Shown: positions 52,677 to 60,765, numbered from the stretch's first letter. The stretch is 64,000 nucleotides of DNA from Bacillota bacterium (GCA_023664625.1 JAMPFD010000002.1:218441-282440); one strand, 5' to 3'. Translations and numbers: made by a program. The notes: generated from the letters alone by a model not told the origin.

Positions 52677-55628
52677 ATGAAGACTTGGAAAGAAAATCTT
52701 GATGAAACCAAGAAAAGATACGTCAACTGGTGGAATCATAAAGGCATCATCGTAAACATGTGGGAGCATTTCCAGGAGGGAGTTGCCCCACATGGTCCGT
52801 ATTCGGGCGAACAGCCCATCCATCTTACGGAGGCAGCCCGCAATAATTATGGTACCGGCGCGTTCGGGCTTCCCGGAGCACCGCAGGCGAAGGACGGCAA
52901 TCAGCGCTGGTTCGACCCGGAATGGCGCGCAGGGTTCCTGGACTGGTATGTCGGCCATTCCTGCCTGAAGGCTGACATGCTCCCCGTGGCGAACACACAG
53001 CTCGGCCCCGGCTCCCTTGCGTCAATCCTCGGCTCCAGAGTGGAGGGCGGGGAGGACACTATATGGATTCACCCGGACCCGGACTTCAAGGACAAGCTTA
53101 CGTTCGACCCGGACAATGAGCAGCTGCGCATTCATAAGGAACTGCTGAAAGCCTGCAAGCGCAAGGCCAACGGCAACTACTATGTCGGAATGCCTGACCT
53201 CATGGAGGGACTTGATGTCCTTGCCGCGCTGAAAGGTACGGACAAGGTCTTGCTGGACACTGTCATGCAGCCGGAAGTCGTGGAGGAACAGCTGCAGTTC
53301 ATCAATGATGTGTATTTCAAGGTCTTTGACGAACTCTACGACATAATCCGCGAGGGCGACGAGATGGCATTCTGCTATTTCTCTTCCTGGGCTCCGGGCA
53401 AGATGACGAAGATACAGAGCGACATCTCCACGATGATTTCCGATGACGATTACCGCCGCTTCGTCCAGCCGTACCTGCGCGAGCAGTGTCAGAGGATTCC
53501 GTATACGCTATACCATCTTGACGGTGTGGGAGCCATGCACCATCTTCCGGCCCTCCTCGAGATAGAGGAGCTCAACGCCATTCAGTGGACGCCGGGTGTG
53601 GGCGAGCCGCAGGGCGGCGATCCTAAATGGTATGACCTTTACCGGAAGATTATTGCCGGAGGCAAGAGCATCATGGCCTGCTGGGTCACTCTTGACCAGC
53701 TCCGTCCGCTGCTTGACAATGTCGGCGGTGACGGCATACATCTCGAGATGGATTTCCACAACGAGGATGAAGTGGAGCAGGCACTGCGTATCGTGGAGGA
53801 ATACCGGACCAGCGAGGTGGAGCGCAAAGTCGACGAATGCCTGCATATCGGCGACATGACCACTTTCGAGGCAAAGAGGCCTGCGACACGTTTCCGCCCT
53901 CTCCGTATCGGCGGCAGACAGGTTGTCATGCCGTGTGGAGAAACTTCCGGCACACCTGTTGCCGTAAGCAAGCCGGCGCTTGCGGAGATGATGGAGAGCC
54001 GCATGCTTGTCTTCGACGGTGCGATGGGCACTTCCATACAGGAATGCGGTTTGGGCAATGTGAGGAGCAATGAATATCTTTGCGTTGAGCAGCCTGAGAT
54101 TATTTCTGAAATATACCGCAAGTTCCTGCTTGCAGGCTCTGATGTCATCACTGCAAACACTTTCAATGCGCAGAGCGTCTCCCTGAAAGCCTGCGGCTTG
54201 GAGGACAAGGCTGTGGAGATAAACACTGCCGCCGTGACTCTCGCCCGCAGCCTGGCTGATGCGTTCACCGTTGCCAACCCCGGGAAGCCGCGCTATGTGC
54301 TCGGCGGCATGGGACCGACACGCGAGACGCTTTCAATGCCTGACACGGCAAAGATAACGAAGCAGGAACTTTACGACTCATACAAGGAACAGGCCGCCGC
54401 ACTCATCGGTGCGGGTGCCGACGGCATACTCTTTGAGACGGTCTTCGACCTCGTCAATCTTGAGATTGGCATTGATGCGGCGGAGAAAGCCATGGAGGAA
54501 CTGGATGCCAGGGTGCCGATACTTGTCAGTGCGACATTCTCGACAGCCGACGGCAGCAACATGGTGGGGCAGAACGTCATCGAGTTCTTCCGCACGCTGA
54601 AGGACGACAATGTCCTCGCCGTCGGAGTGAACTGCAATCCTGACATAAAACTTACCACGGATGTCATCGCGAAGATTGCCGCTGTCACACCTTATTATAT
54701 TATAGCATTCCCGAATGCCGGATTCCCGGATTCGAAAGGCCGGTTCCCTACAACGCCGCAGGAGTTCGGGCAGAAGATGTGGAAAATGATTGACGCCCAT
54801 CTCGTGAACCTTGTCGGCGGATGTTGCGGCACCACTCATGAGCATATCCGCAAGATTGCCGAGCTTGTCAGTCCTGCCGAAGGCTGTTTCGTGAGCGGCC
54901 ATGTTCCAGGCGTTCTGCCGGCACAGGCAGCCGCACCGTCGGAAGACAAGGTAGTGGAGATTCCTGCACAGGTGGCACCTGCAGCCTCCGCACCGTCGGA
55001 GCTCGGTCTGAAGGACTCCATCATCGCCGGCAAGGAAGCTGCTGCCGTTGAGGCAACGAAGAAGGCGGTGGAAGAAGGTGCCAATCCTGCTGAACTGATT
55101 AACACTCAGATGATAGAAGCCATGTCCGTCGTCGGCCGGCGGTTCTCCGAGGGCAAGGCGTTTGTGCCGAACCTCCTCATGGCAGGACGCGCAATGAAAG
55201 CCGCGCTCGCAATCCTGAAGCCAATCATGGAGGCGAGCGGCGAGGGCATACAGTCCGCGGGAAAGATTGTCATCGGCACCGTAAAGGGCGACCTTCACGA
55301 CATAGGCAAGAACCTTGTGGCATCAATGCTCGAAGGCTCGGGCTTTGAGGTGATAAATGTCGGCATAGACGTTGACGCAGACACTTTTGTCAAGGCTGTC
55401 GTCGAGAATGACGCAGACATTCTCTGTCTCTCCGCACTGCTCACGACGACGATGACCTACATGTCCGACTGTCTCTCCGCCCTCGAAGCCGCAGGCATCC
55501 GCAGCAAGGTGAAGGTCATGGTCGGCGGCGCGCCGGTGACGGAGGAGTTCGCACGCGAGATAGGTGCCGACGGCTACAGTTCCAACGCCAACGAAGCTGT
55601 GGCTCTTGCCAAGCGTCTTATGGCATGA
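52677..55628 (+). CDS. Fused UroD-type methyltransferase / homocysteine S-methyltransferase / corrinoid-binding protein
   Basis: 983 aa from the ATG at 52677; the frame upstream from 52584 runs through a hairpin and is not supported. Residues 1 to about 405 are a UroD-superfamily TIM barrel ('KKRYVNWWNHKGIIVNMWEH', 'ELNAIQWTPGVGEPQGGDPK'). At the place where MtaA-type enzymes have H-x-C, it has H280-L-D282-G. Residues about 440-735 are an Hcy S-methyltransferase domain ('MLVFDGAMGTSIQECGLGNV') with all three zinc Cys: one in 'GVNCNPD' (about 653) and two in 'GGCCGTTHE' (about 716-717). Residues about 780-860 are a B12 cap helix bundle, and about 865-983 a Rossmann B12 domain with His874 in 'GDLHDIGKN', the base-off ligand. 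Compared with MetH, the folate and SAM-reactivation domains are missing and UroD is added. I infer methyl transfer from an unknown donor via cob(I)alamin to homocysteine. Confidence 0.88.
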   Translation: MKTWKENLDETKKRYVNWWNHKGIIVNMWEHFQEGVAPHGPYSGEQPIHLTEAARNNYGTGAFGLPGAPQAKDGNQRWFDPEWRAGFLDWYVGHSCLKADMLPVANTQLGPGSLASILGSRVEGGEDTIWIHPDPDFKDKLTFDPDNEQLRIHKELLKACKRKANGNYYVGMPDLMEGLDVLAALKGTDKVLLDTVMQPEVVEEQLQFINDVYFKVFDELYDIIREGDEMAFCYFSSWAPGKMTKIQSDISTMISDDDYRRFVQPYLREQCQRIPYTLYHLDGVGAMHHLPALLEIEELNAIQWTPGVGEPQGGDPKWYDLYRKIIAGGKSIMACWVTLDQLRPLLDNVGGDGIHLEMDFHNEDEVEQALRIVEEYRTSEVERKVDECLHIGDMTTFEAKRPATRFRPLRIGGRQVVMPCGETSGTPVAVSKPALAEMMESRMLVFDGAMGTSIQECGLGNVRSNEYLCVEQPEIISEIYRKFLLAGSDVITANTFNAQSVSLKACGLEDKAVEINTAAVTLARSLADAFTVANPGKPRYVLGGMGPTRETLSMPDTAKITKQELYDSYKEQAAALIGAGADGILFETVFDLVNLEIGIDAAEKAMEELDARVPILVSATFSTADGSNMVGQNVIEFFRTLKDDNVLAVGVNCNPDIKLTTDVIAKIAAVTPYYIIAFPNAGFPDSKGRFPTTPQEFGQKMWKMIDAHLVNLVGGCCGTTHEHIRKIAELVSPAEGCFVSGHVPGVLPAQAAAPSEDKVVEIPAQVAPAASAPSELGLKDSIIAGKEAAAVEATKKAVEEGANPAELINTQMIEAMSVVGRRFSEGKAFVPNLLMAGRAMKAALAILKPIMEASGEGIQSAGKIVIGTVKGDLHDIGKNLVASMLEGSGFEVINVGIDVDADTFVKAVVENDADILCLSALLTTTMTYMSDCLSALEAAGIRSKVKVMVGGAPVTEEFAREIGADGYSSNANEAVALAKRLMA

Positions 55629-55662
55629 CAATCTTAAATCTTTCAAGAAACAATACGCTAAT

Positions 55663-56670
55663 ATGATTGATATGATAAAATGGCGGCAGGAGATCATCGC
55701 GCGTCCTGACCGCGTCGCAATGCCGGTGATGACACATCCCGGCATAGAGGAACTCGGATATACGGTGAAGCAGGCTGTCCTTGACGGAGAAATCCACGCC
55801 AAGGCAGTGGCATACCTCGCCGGCCGCTATGCCACCCACGCCGCCTCGGTAATCATGGACCTCACCGTCGAGGCGGAGGCGTTCGGCGCGGAGGTGATAT
55901 TCCCTGAGGACGAGATACCGTCCGTCACGGGCCACATGCTCAGCAGCGTGGAGGACATCCGCCGCCTCGAAGTCCCTTCGCTCAGCACCGCCCGCATCCC
56001 GGAGTACATCAAGGCGAACGTCATCGCCCACCGCGAAATCTCCGACCGACCGGTCTTCGCCGGCTGCATCGGCCCGTTCTCCCTCGCCGGCCGTCTTTAC
56101 GACATGTCCGAGATAATGATGCTCATCTACAGCGACCCAGAGGCGGCGCACGAGCTGCTGGAGAAATGCACGCTGTTCATCCTCAAATATGCCGCCGCAC
56201 TGAAGGCGACGGGCGTGGAGGGAGTGCTCATGGCGGAGCCTGCCGCAGGACTGATGTCCAACGACGACTGCAAGACATTCTCTTCCAATTATGTCAAGCG
56301 CATCATTGACAGGCTGCAGGACGAGCATTTCATGATAGTCCTCCACAACTGCGGCAACACGGGCCAGTGTACGGAGGCAATGGTCATGACCGGTGCCCAC
56401 GGCCTGCATCTCGGCAACAAGTGCGACCTTGCACAGGTGGCGCGCGAGACTCCGGAGGACATCCTCGTAATGGGAAACCTTGATCCCGTCTCGGCATTCA
56501 AGATGTCCTCGCCGGAGGAGATGTACCGCCAGACGACGGAGCTGCTGGAGAGCACGCGCGAGTTCCCGCACGTAGTGCTTTCGTCAGGATGCGACACGCC
56601 GCCACACACGCCCCTCGCCAACGTTGACCGGTTCTTCAAAGCTCTGGAAGACTATAATGCAAGGCTATAG
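55663..56670 (+). CDS. MtaA-like UroD-family methylcobamide:thiol methyltransferase
   Basis: 335 aa from the ATG at 55663, 34 nt after the fusion gene. It is a single UroD-superfamily barrel: 'VMTHPGIEELGYTVKQAVLD', 'PVFAGCIGPFSLAGRLYDMS', 'GVLMAEPAAGLMSNDDCKTF', and zinc-site residues H228-N-C230 in 'IVLHNCGNTGQC' and C310 in 'SSGCDTPPHTPLANVDRF'. This H-x-C...C pattern is that of MtaA/MtbA (MT2) enzymes, which move a methyl from a corrinoid to a thiol such as coenzyme M. Coenzyme M is not expected here, so the thiol may be homocysteine or unknown. It probably shares the fused corrinoid domain as donor. Confidence 0.82.
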   Translation: MIDMIKWRQEIIARPDRVAMPVMTHPGIEELGYTVKQAVLDGEIHAKAVAYLAGRYATHAASVIMDLTVEAEAFGAEVIFPEDEIPSVTGHMLSSVEDIRRLEVPSLSTARIPEYIKANVIAHREISDRPVFAGCIGPFSLAGRLYDMSEIMMLIYSDPEAAHELLEKCTLFILKYAAALKATGVEGVLMAEPAAGLMSNDDCKTFSSNYVKRIIDRLQDEHFMIVLHNCGNTGQCTEAMVMTGAHGLHLGNKCDLAQVARETPEDILVMGNLDPVSAFKMSSPEEMYRQTTELLESTREFPHVVLSSGCDTPPHTPLANVDRFFKALEDYNARL

Positions 56671-56798
56671 GGGCGGAAGGCTGTGGGGCATGCGGCGCGC
56701 GGTTCGCAAGATATAAGCATCAGCGCTCCATACACCGTAACCCACAGCCTGCACCCTGCGCCCTTTGACCCGCAACCGCAATACCGTACCGCCCCTAT
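56667..56798 (+). promoter_or_regulatory. Nested inverted repeats between the MtaA-like gene and the second SSS gene
   Basis: The outer pair ATAGGGGCGG (56667-56676) / CCGCCCCTAT (56789-56798) encloses an inner pair GGCTGTGGG (56679-56687) / CCCACAGCC (56741-56749). The outer 5' arm includes the stop codon of the upstream gene. A structured RNA element is likely, role unknown. The following 65 nt to the ATG are C/A-rich. Confidence 0.5.
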
Positions 56799-56865
56799 GG
56801 CCGTGCCGCCCCGGCAACAGTCCCGCCCCTGCAACCTAACCACCTAACCTTAACACCTGATAACA

Positions 56866-58473
56866 ATGATTTCCGAATCTCTTCAACTCCTTGACTGGAC
56901 AATCCTCATCGGATACTTCGTCATCCTCATCGCCATCGGCCTCTGGGCAAGCCGCAAATCCGAAGACGGCAAGGGCAAGTTCCTCGCCTCACGCTCACTG
57001 AAATGGTACCATATCGGCTTCTCCATGTGGGGAACGAACGTCGGCCCCTCCATGCTCATCGCCTCCGCCTCGGCAGGCTTCACGACCGGCATCGTCTCCG
57101 GCAACTACGCCTGGTACGCCTTCATCTTCATCGGACTCCTCGCCTTCGTCTTCGCACCGCGCTATCTCGGCGAGAAAATCCATACCCTGCCGGAATTCAT
57201 GGGACGCCGCTTCGGACAGTCGACACGAAGCATCCTCGCATGGTACACCATCGTCACCGTCCTCATCTCCTGGCTCGCACTGACGCTCTTCGCCGGAGGC
57301 GTGCTCATACGCCAGGTCTTCGGAATCCCGATGTGGCTCTCCGCACTCATCCTCCTCGCCATCTCCGCCTTCTTCACCATCCTCGGCGGCCTGAAAGCCG
57401 TGGCATACACGAACGTCTACCAGATGGTCCTCCTCATCATCGTCTCCGCGACACTGACAATCGTCGGCATCTGCACCCTCGGCGACGGCACCTTCCTCGC
57501 CGGCATACGCAAGCTCGCCGACCCGGACGTCGTGCCGCCGGAATACTGGAACCTCTTCCGCTCCGAGGACGAACTGCCGAACTACTACTGGCTGCCGATT
57601 CTCCTCGGATACCCTATCTCCGGCCTGTGGTTCTGGTGCACGGACCAGTCAATGGTCCAGCCCGTCCTCGCCGCCAAGGACCTCAACGAAGGGCAGAAGG
57701 GCACGAACCTCACGGGATGGCTGAAAATCCTTGACGTCGCAATATACATCGTCCCGGGCATCGTCTGCTTCGCCCTCGTACGCACCGGCTTCTTCGGTGC
57801 CGCGACAATAGAGCCGGACAACGCCTACATGACCCTCGTGCTCCATCTCTTCCCGATGGGAATGGTGGGACTCGTCATGGCAGTCCTCACGGCCGCCCTC
57901 GTCTCCACGATAGGCAGCTCCCTGAACGCCCTCTCCACGGTGTTCACCATGGACATCTACGTCAAGAACGTCAACCCTGACGCCACACCGGCGGAAATCT
58001 CGCGCACGGGACACATCGTCACCGTCCTCGGCGCACTCATCTCCATCGTCATCACCATCGCCGTCGACAACATCAAGGGCATGGACCTCTTCAACGTATT
58101 CCAGTCCGTCCTCTCCTTCATAGCTCCGCCGATGGCGGCAGTCTTCGTCATGGGAGTATTCTGGAAACGCTGCACGACGCTCGCCGCCAACCTCGTCCTC
58201 TCCCTCGGCACAATCTTCTGCATCTCCACGGGAATCTGCTACCTCTGGATAATCCCCGGCGCAACGGAGGCAATGCATTTCATGATGCTCTCCTTCATCC
58301 TCTTCTGCGTCCTCATCCTCATGATGGTCGCCGTCAGCGTCTTTGACAAGACCGCCGCCAAGCACCGCGGCATGCAGGTCGTAAGGGAACATACGTCCCG
58401 CGGCGTAATCCTCTCATGGATGGTCCTCGCCGCCGTGATGGCCGGACTGTACGTATTCTTCAACGGCAACTGA
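56866..58473 (+). CDS. Sodium:solute symporter (SSS family, SGLT-like), second copy
   Basis: 535 aa with about 13-14 membrane helices. Family segments are 'WYHIGFSMWGTNVGPSMLIA' (Na2 region of TM1), 'GGLKAVAYTNVYQMVLLIIV', 'GYPISGLWFWCTDQSMVQPV' (sugar-transporter-like W-F-W-C-T-D-Q) and 'MAVLTAALVSTIGSSLNALS' (Na2-site Ser pair). The 'CTDQ' motif is shared with SGLT-type sugar symporters, which supports a sugar or polyol substrate. It differs clearly from the first SSS protein in the cluster. Codons end strongly in C, unlike genes to the left. Confidence 0.88.
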   Translation: MISESLQLLDWTILIGYFVILIAIGLWASRKSEDGKGKFLASRSLKWYHIGFSMWGTNVGPSMLIASASAGFTTGIVSGNYAWYAFIFIGLLAFVFAPRYLGEKIHTLPEFMGRRFGQSTRSILAWYTIVTVLISWLALTLFAGGVLIRQVFGIPMWLSALILLAISAFFTILGGLKAVAYTNVYQMVLLIIVSATLTIVGICTLGDGTFLAGIRKLADPDVVPPEYWNLFRSEDELPNYYWLPILLGYPISGLWFWCTDQSMVQPVLAAKDLNEGQKGTNLTGWLKILDVAIYIVPGIVCFALVRTGFFGAATIEPDNAYMTLVLHLFPMGMVGLVMAVLTAALVSTIGSSLNALSTVFTMDIYVKNVNPDATPAEISRTGHIVTVLGALISIVITIAVDNIKGMDLFNVFQSVLSFIAPPMAAVFVMGVFWKRCTTLAANLVLSLGTIFCISTGICYLWIIPGATEAMHFMMLSFILFCVLILMMVAVSVFDKTAAKHRGMQVVREHTSRGVILSWMVLAAVMAGLYVFFNGN

Positions 58474-58612
58474 TTGAATCCGGGCTTCAGGCTTAAGGGG
58501 CCGGTGGTCAGGCCAATATTCATCTTAATCCACAACCTAAGCCCTGTCCTCCGGCACCTGAAACCCATACCCGGCATCTCAAACCTACAATTCCCAACCC
58601 ACAACCCTTCAA

Positions 58613-59197
58613 ATGATTTACACAAAGACAGGAGACAAAGGCACCACGTCGCTCATCGGCGGCCGGCGCGTGCCGAAATGCTGCGACAGGCTCGAGAGCT
58701 ACGGCACCATAGACGAACTCAACTCCCACATCGGCATGCTCGCCGCACTGTGCAAGGCGCAGGCGGACGCCGGGAGACAGCCCTCGGACGGCACACCGCC
58801 GCTTTCCGGCTCCTCCGCTGAGGAGACCATGCCGTTCGTCCTTTCCACACTCGCACGCATACAGCAGGAACTGTTCGCCGTCGGCGGATGGCTCGCAACG
58901 GACACCTCCGCCACGCCGCTCCATCCTTCGTGCATCGTCACGGAAGAAATGGTCGGAGCCATGGAACAGGCAATCGACCATGTCGACGCGCTCCTGCCGA
59001 AGCTCCGCTCGTTTGTCATTCCGGGCGGCACAGTCCCCGCGGCGCAGGCACACATCTGCCGCACCGTCTGCCGCCGGGCCGAGCGCAATATCCTGCGCCT
59101 TGCCGCCGGCGGGACGGAAATCGACGGTAATCTCGCGGCGTACGTCAACCGCCTGTCCGATTTCTTCTTCGTCCTCGCACGCCTCCTCGCCGGATAG
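58613..59197 (+). CDS. Cob(I)alamin adenosyltransferase, PduO type
   Basis: 194 aa. PduO-type ATR signatures are 'IYTKTGDKGTTSLIGGRRVP' (ATP-binding N-terminus), 'RLESYGTIDELNSHIGMLAA' and 'RSFVIPGGTVPAAQAHICRT...VCRRAER'. It converts cob(I)alamin to adenosylcobalamin in the cytoplasm. AdoCbl serves methylmalonyl-CoA mutase, which links it to mce/mmdA at 10-12 kb. Its place at the end of the corrinoid methyltransferase genes may instead mark a general B12-handling role. A short low-complexity insert (about 45-62) is present. A terminator follows at 59296. Confidence 0.93.
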   Translation: MIYTKTGDKGTTSLIGGRRVPKCCDRLESYGTIDELNSHIGMLAALCKAQADAGRQPSDGTPPLSGSSAEETMPFVLSTLARIQQELFAVGGWLATDTSATPLHPSCIVTEEMVGAMEQAIDHVDALLPKLRSFVIPGGTVPAAQAHICRTVCRRAERNILRLAAGGTEIDGNLAAYVNRLSDFFFVLARLLAG

Positions 59198-59295
59198 GCG
59201 GGAACGCGCACAGACCGTCAGCACTCTACGCCCATGCTCATGCTTGGCAAAAAGCACGCCGCACAGCGGAAGACATGCCGCCGGAACTTCACGGA

Positions 59296-59340
59296 GATTC
59301 TCCGGAAATGCAGCCTTCATGCGTTTCCGGAGAATCTTTT
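59296..59340 (+). terminator. Terminator of the methyl-transfer gene run
   Basis: A perfect 13-bp stem GATTCTCCGGAAA (59296-59308) / TTTCCGGAGAATC (59324-59336) followed by TTTTCC. Confidence 0.85.
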
Positions 59341-59384
59341 CCTGCCTCCTCCGGCCCTGATTCCCGGAAAATGCGTGTGAGAGC

Positions 59385-59426
59385 CATATATAATATAATG
59401 TACGCGCGTACATTATATTATATATG
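59385..59426. repeat. 42-bp perfect palindrome
   Basis: The sequence is its own reverse complement around a GCGC centre (59404-59407), with left arm CATATATAATATAATGTACG and its exact mirror. There is no loop. It could form a cruciform, bind a dimeric protein, or act as a bidirectional hairpin. Confidence 0.9.
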
Positions 59427-59478
59427 ACCATTGGATTCCGCTCCGGATGCATCGGGAAAAATGCAACCGACGGGCATC

Positions 59479-59714
59479 TTTGAATTTTCCAAGTCCTTTT
59501 CAGAATTTTCCAAGTCCTTTTCAAAAAAATCTAAGGCCTTTTCGAAATTTTCTAAGTCCTTTTCAAAAAAATCTAAGTCCTTTTCAAAATTTTCTAAGGG
59601 CTTTTCAAAATTTTCCAAGGCCTTTTCGAAATTTTCCAAGGGCTTTTCAGAATTTTCTAAGTCCTTTTCAAAATTTTCCAAGGCCTTTTTGAAATTTTCC
59701 AAGTCCTTTTCTTA
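59479..59714. repeat. Tandem array of a 21-bp repeat, about 11 units
   Basis: Ten full units start at 59491, 59512, 59533 and so on every 21 bp, with partial units at both ends. A typical unit is AAGTCCTTTTCAGAATTTTC plus C. Units vary at bases 4-5, 12-17 and 21. Being a multiple of three, the array is open on both strands: minus-strand frame gives heptads such as LENFEKD/LENFEKA/LENFEKP (coiled-coil-like, 59418-59702), plus-strand frame gives KSFSEFS-type heptads. No ATG-started gene with a promoter is evident, so it is listed as a repeat. Confidence 0.85.
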
Positions 59715-59973
59715 AACTTCCGGAGGAAGAATTTTCCCATACGCTTCTTCCGTCACTTTTTTCAGCAATGCCTGTCTGCGGATGTACGGCACTGCACGTT
59801 TCATGGCGGCGGAAAAAAGGGAAAGTGCAGGTGATGTCACTGTTTCTCACCGAGAAAAATTCACACGGCTAAAGGTATTTTGCACATTCGCGGGCGTGTT
59901 TTACATTATGTAAAGCAAATTTTTCAAACTGCGTGCAAACAATGTTAATATGCGGAAAATAACTTACAAATTG
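59715..59973. other. Gap before the HU-family gene promoter
   Basis: About 260 bp with no supported gene. The minus-strand frame at 59668-59850 is a low-quality ORF overlapping the repeat. The composition is AT-rich towards the promoter. Confidence 0.4.
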
Positions 59974-60005
59974 TTGCTTGTTCTTGAAAATAATGTGTAC
60001 TTTTG
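59974..60005 (+). promoter_or_regulatory. Promoter of the HU-family gene
   Basis: The -7 element TACTTTTG is at 59998-60005, with a GTTG at about 59973-59976 in the -33 place. The leader to the ATG at 60063 is about 50 nt. Confidence 0.6.
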
Positions 60006-60062
60006 TCACCGTGATTTAGGAGTTCACAAAAACATTATCAACCCTTTAAAATTTTTACGATT

Positions 60063-60740
60063 ATGGTAGAACTCACATGGTATCAGAACAGCAGGTATAA
60101 CGTTAGCGAACCCGAAACGAGGTTTTGGTATGTTCGTCCGGTTATGAAACAGATGCTCAGCATCCACGATATGGCTCAGCACATGGCGGAACACAACACT
60201 CCGTTCTCGGCGGGCACGATAGAGGGTATTCTTACCGATTTCGTGAAGTGCATACGTGAGCAGGTTCTCAACGGCAATTCCGTGAAAATCGACAATCTTG
60301 CGATATTCAAGATTTCGGTTCACAGCAACGCCTACCGCTCTATCGGTGACATCGACCCGAAGACCGGTGTCGTCCGTGCCGCCGCAAAGCTCGGTTCGGC
60401 TGTGAGGGAGGTTAAGCTGCTGGCGCAGGCCTCCGGCGATTTCGTGCGCGCCGAACTTGCTCCTGACGCTCGCTTCTCCTGGGATACGGAGTCACAGGCG
60501 AAGATTGAGGCGGAGCGCAAGAAGGTTCTCGCCGGTCTGGAGAAAGCCGAGCAGCTTGGTCAGCAAGTTATGCAGCAGGAGGCTGAGGACAAGAAGCCGG
60601 CCGGCGGCAACGGGACGTCTGCGGACGAGGGTGACGGAAAGGTCTCCGGCGGCGTGACTGCGGCGGCAAGAGGAAAAGGACCTGTTGCGGACGGTGAAAA
60701 GCCTGCTTCCGGCGGAGCAGGGCAGGAGAGCGGCGAGTGA
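60063..60740 (+). CDS. HU-family DNA-binding protein with disordered C-terminal tail
   Basis: 225 aa. Residues about 1-125 match the Bacteroidales HU-like (HU-HIG type) domain: 'WYVRPVMKQMLSIHDMAQHM', 'GTIEGILTDFVKCIREQVLN' and 'GNSVKIDNLAIFKISVHSNA'. These follow the HU order of helix-turn-helix base and beta arm. Residues about 145-175 are a charged helix (KIEAERKKVLAGLEKAEQLG), and the last 50 residues are a Gly/Ala/Glu-rich tail likely to be unstructured. It is a nucleoid-associated protein that may bend DNA. It is monocistronic with a strong terminator. The tail composition is unlike typical 90-aa HU. Confidence 0.82.
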   Translation: MVELTWYQNSRYNVSEPETRFWYVRPVMKQMLSIHDMAQHMAEHNTPFSAGTIEGILTDFVKCIREQVLNGNSVKIDNLAIFKISVHSNAYRSIGDIDPKTGVVRAAAKLGSAVREVKLLAQASGDFVRAELAPDARFSWDTESQAKIEAERKKVLAGLEKAEQLGQQVMQQEAEDKKPAGGNGTSADEGDGKVSGGVTAAARGKGPVADGEKPASGGAGQESGE

Positions 60741-60765
60741 GAGAAGGCATCATGCCAATACGGCA

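Noticed and set aside
57649..58392. Long antisense ORF opposite the second SSS gene (also 55618-56571)
   Set aside because: C-ending codon bias on the coding strand removes stop codons on the other strand. The products are Asp/Glu/His/Arg-rich shadows.
59479..59714. Possible CRISPR array
   Set aside because: The 21-bp units are directly abutting with no spacers, and there are no cas genes. It is a plain tandem repeat.
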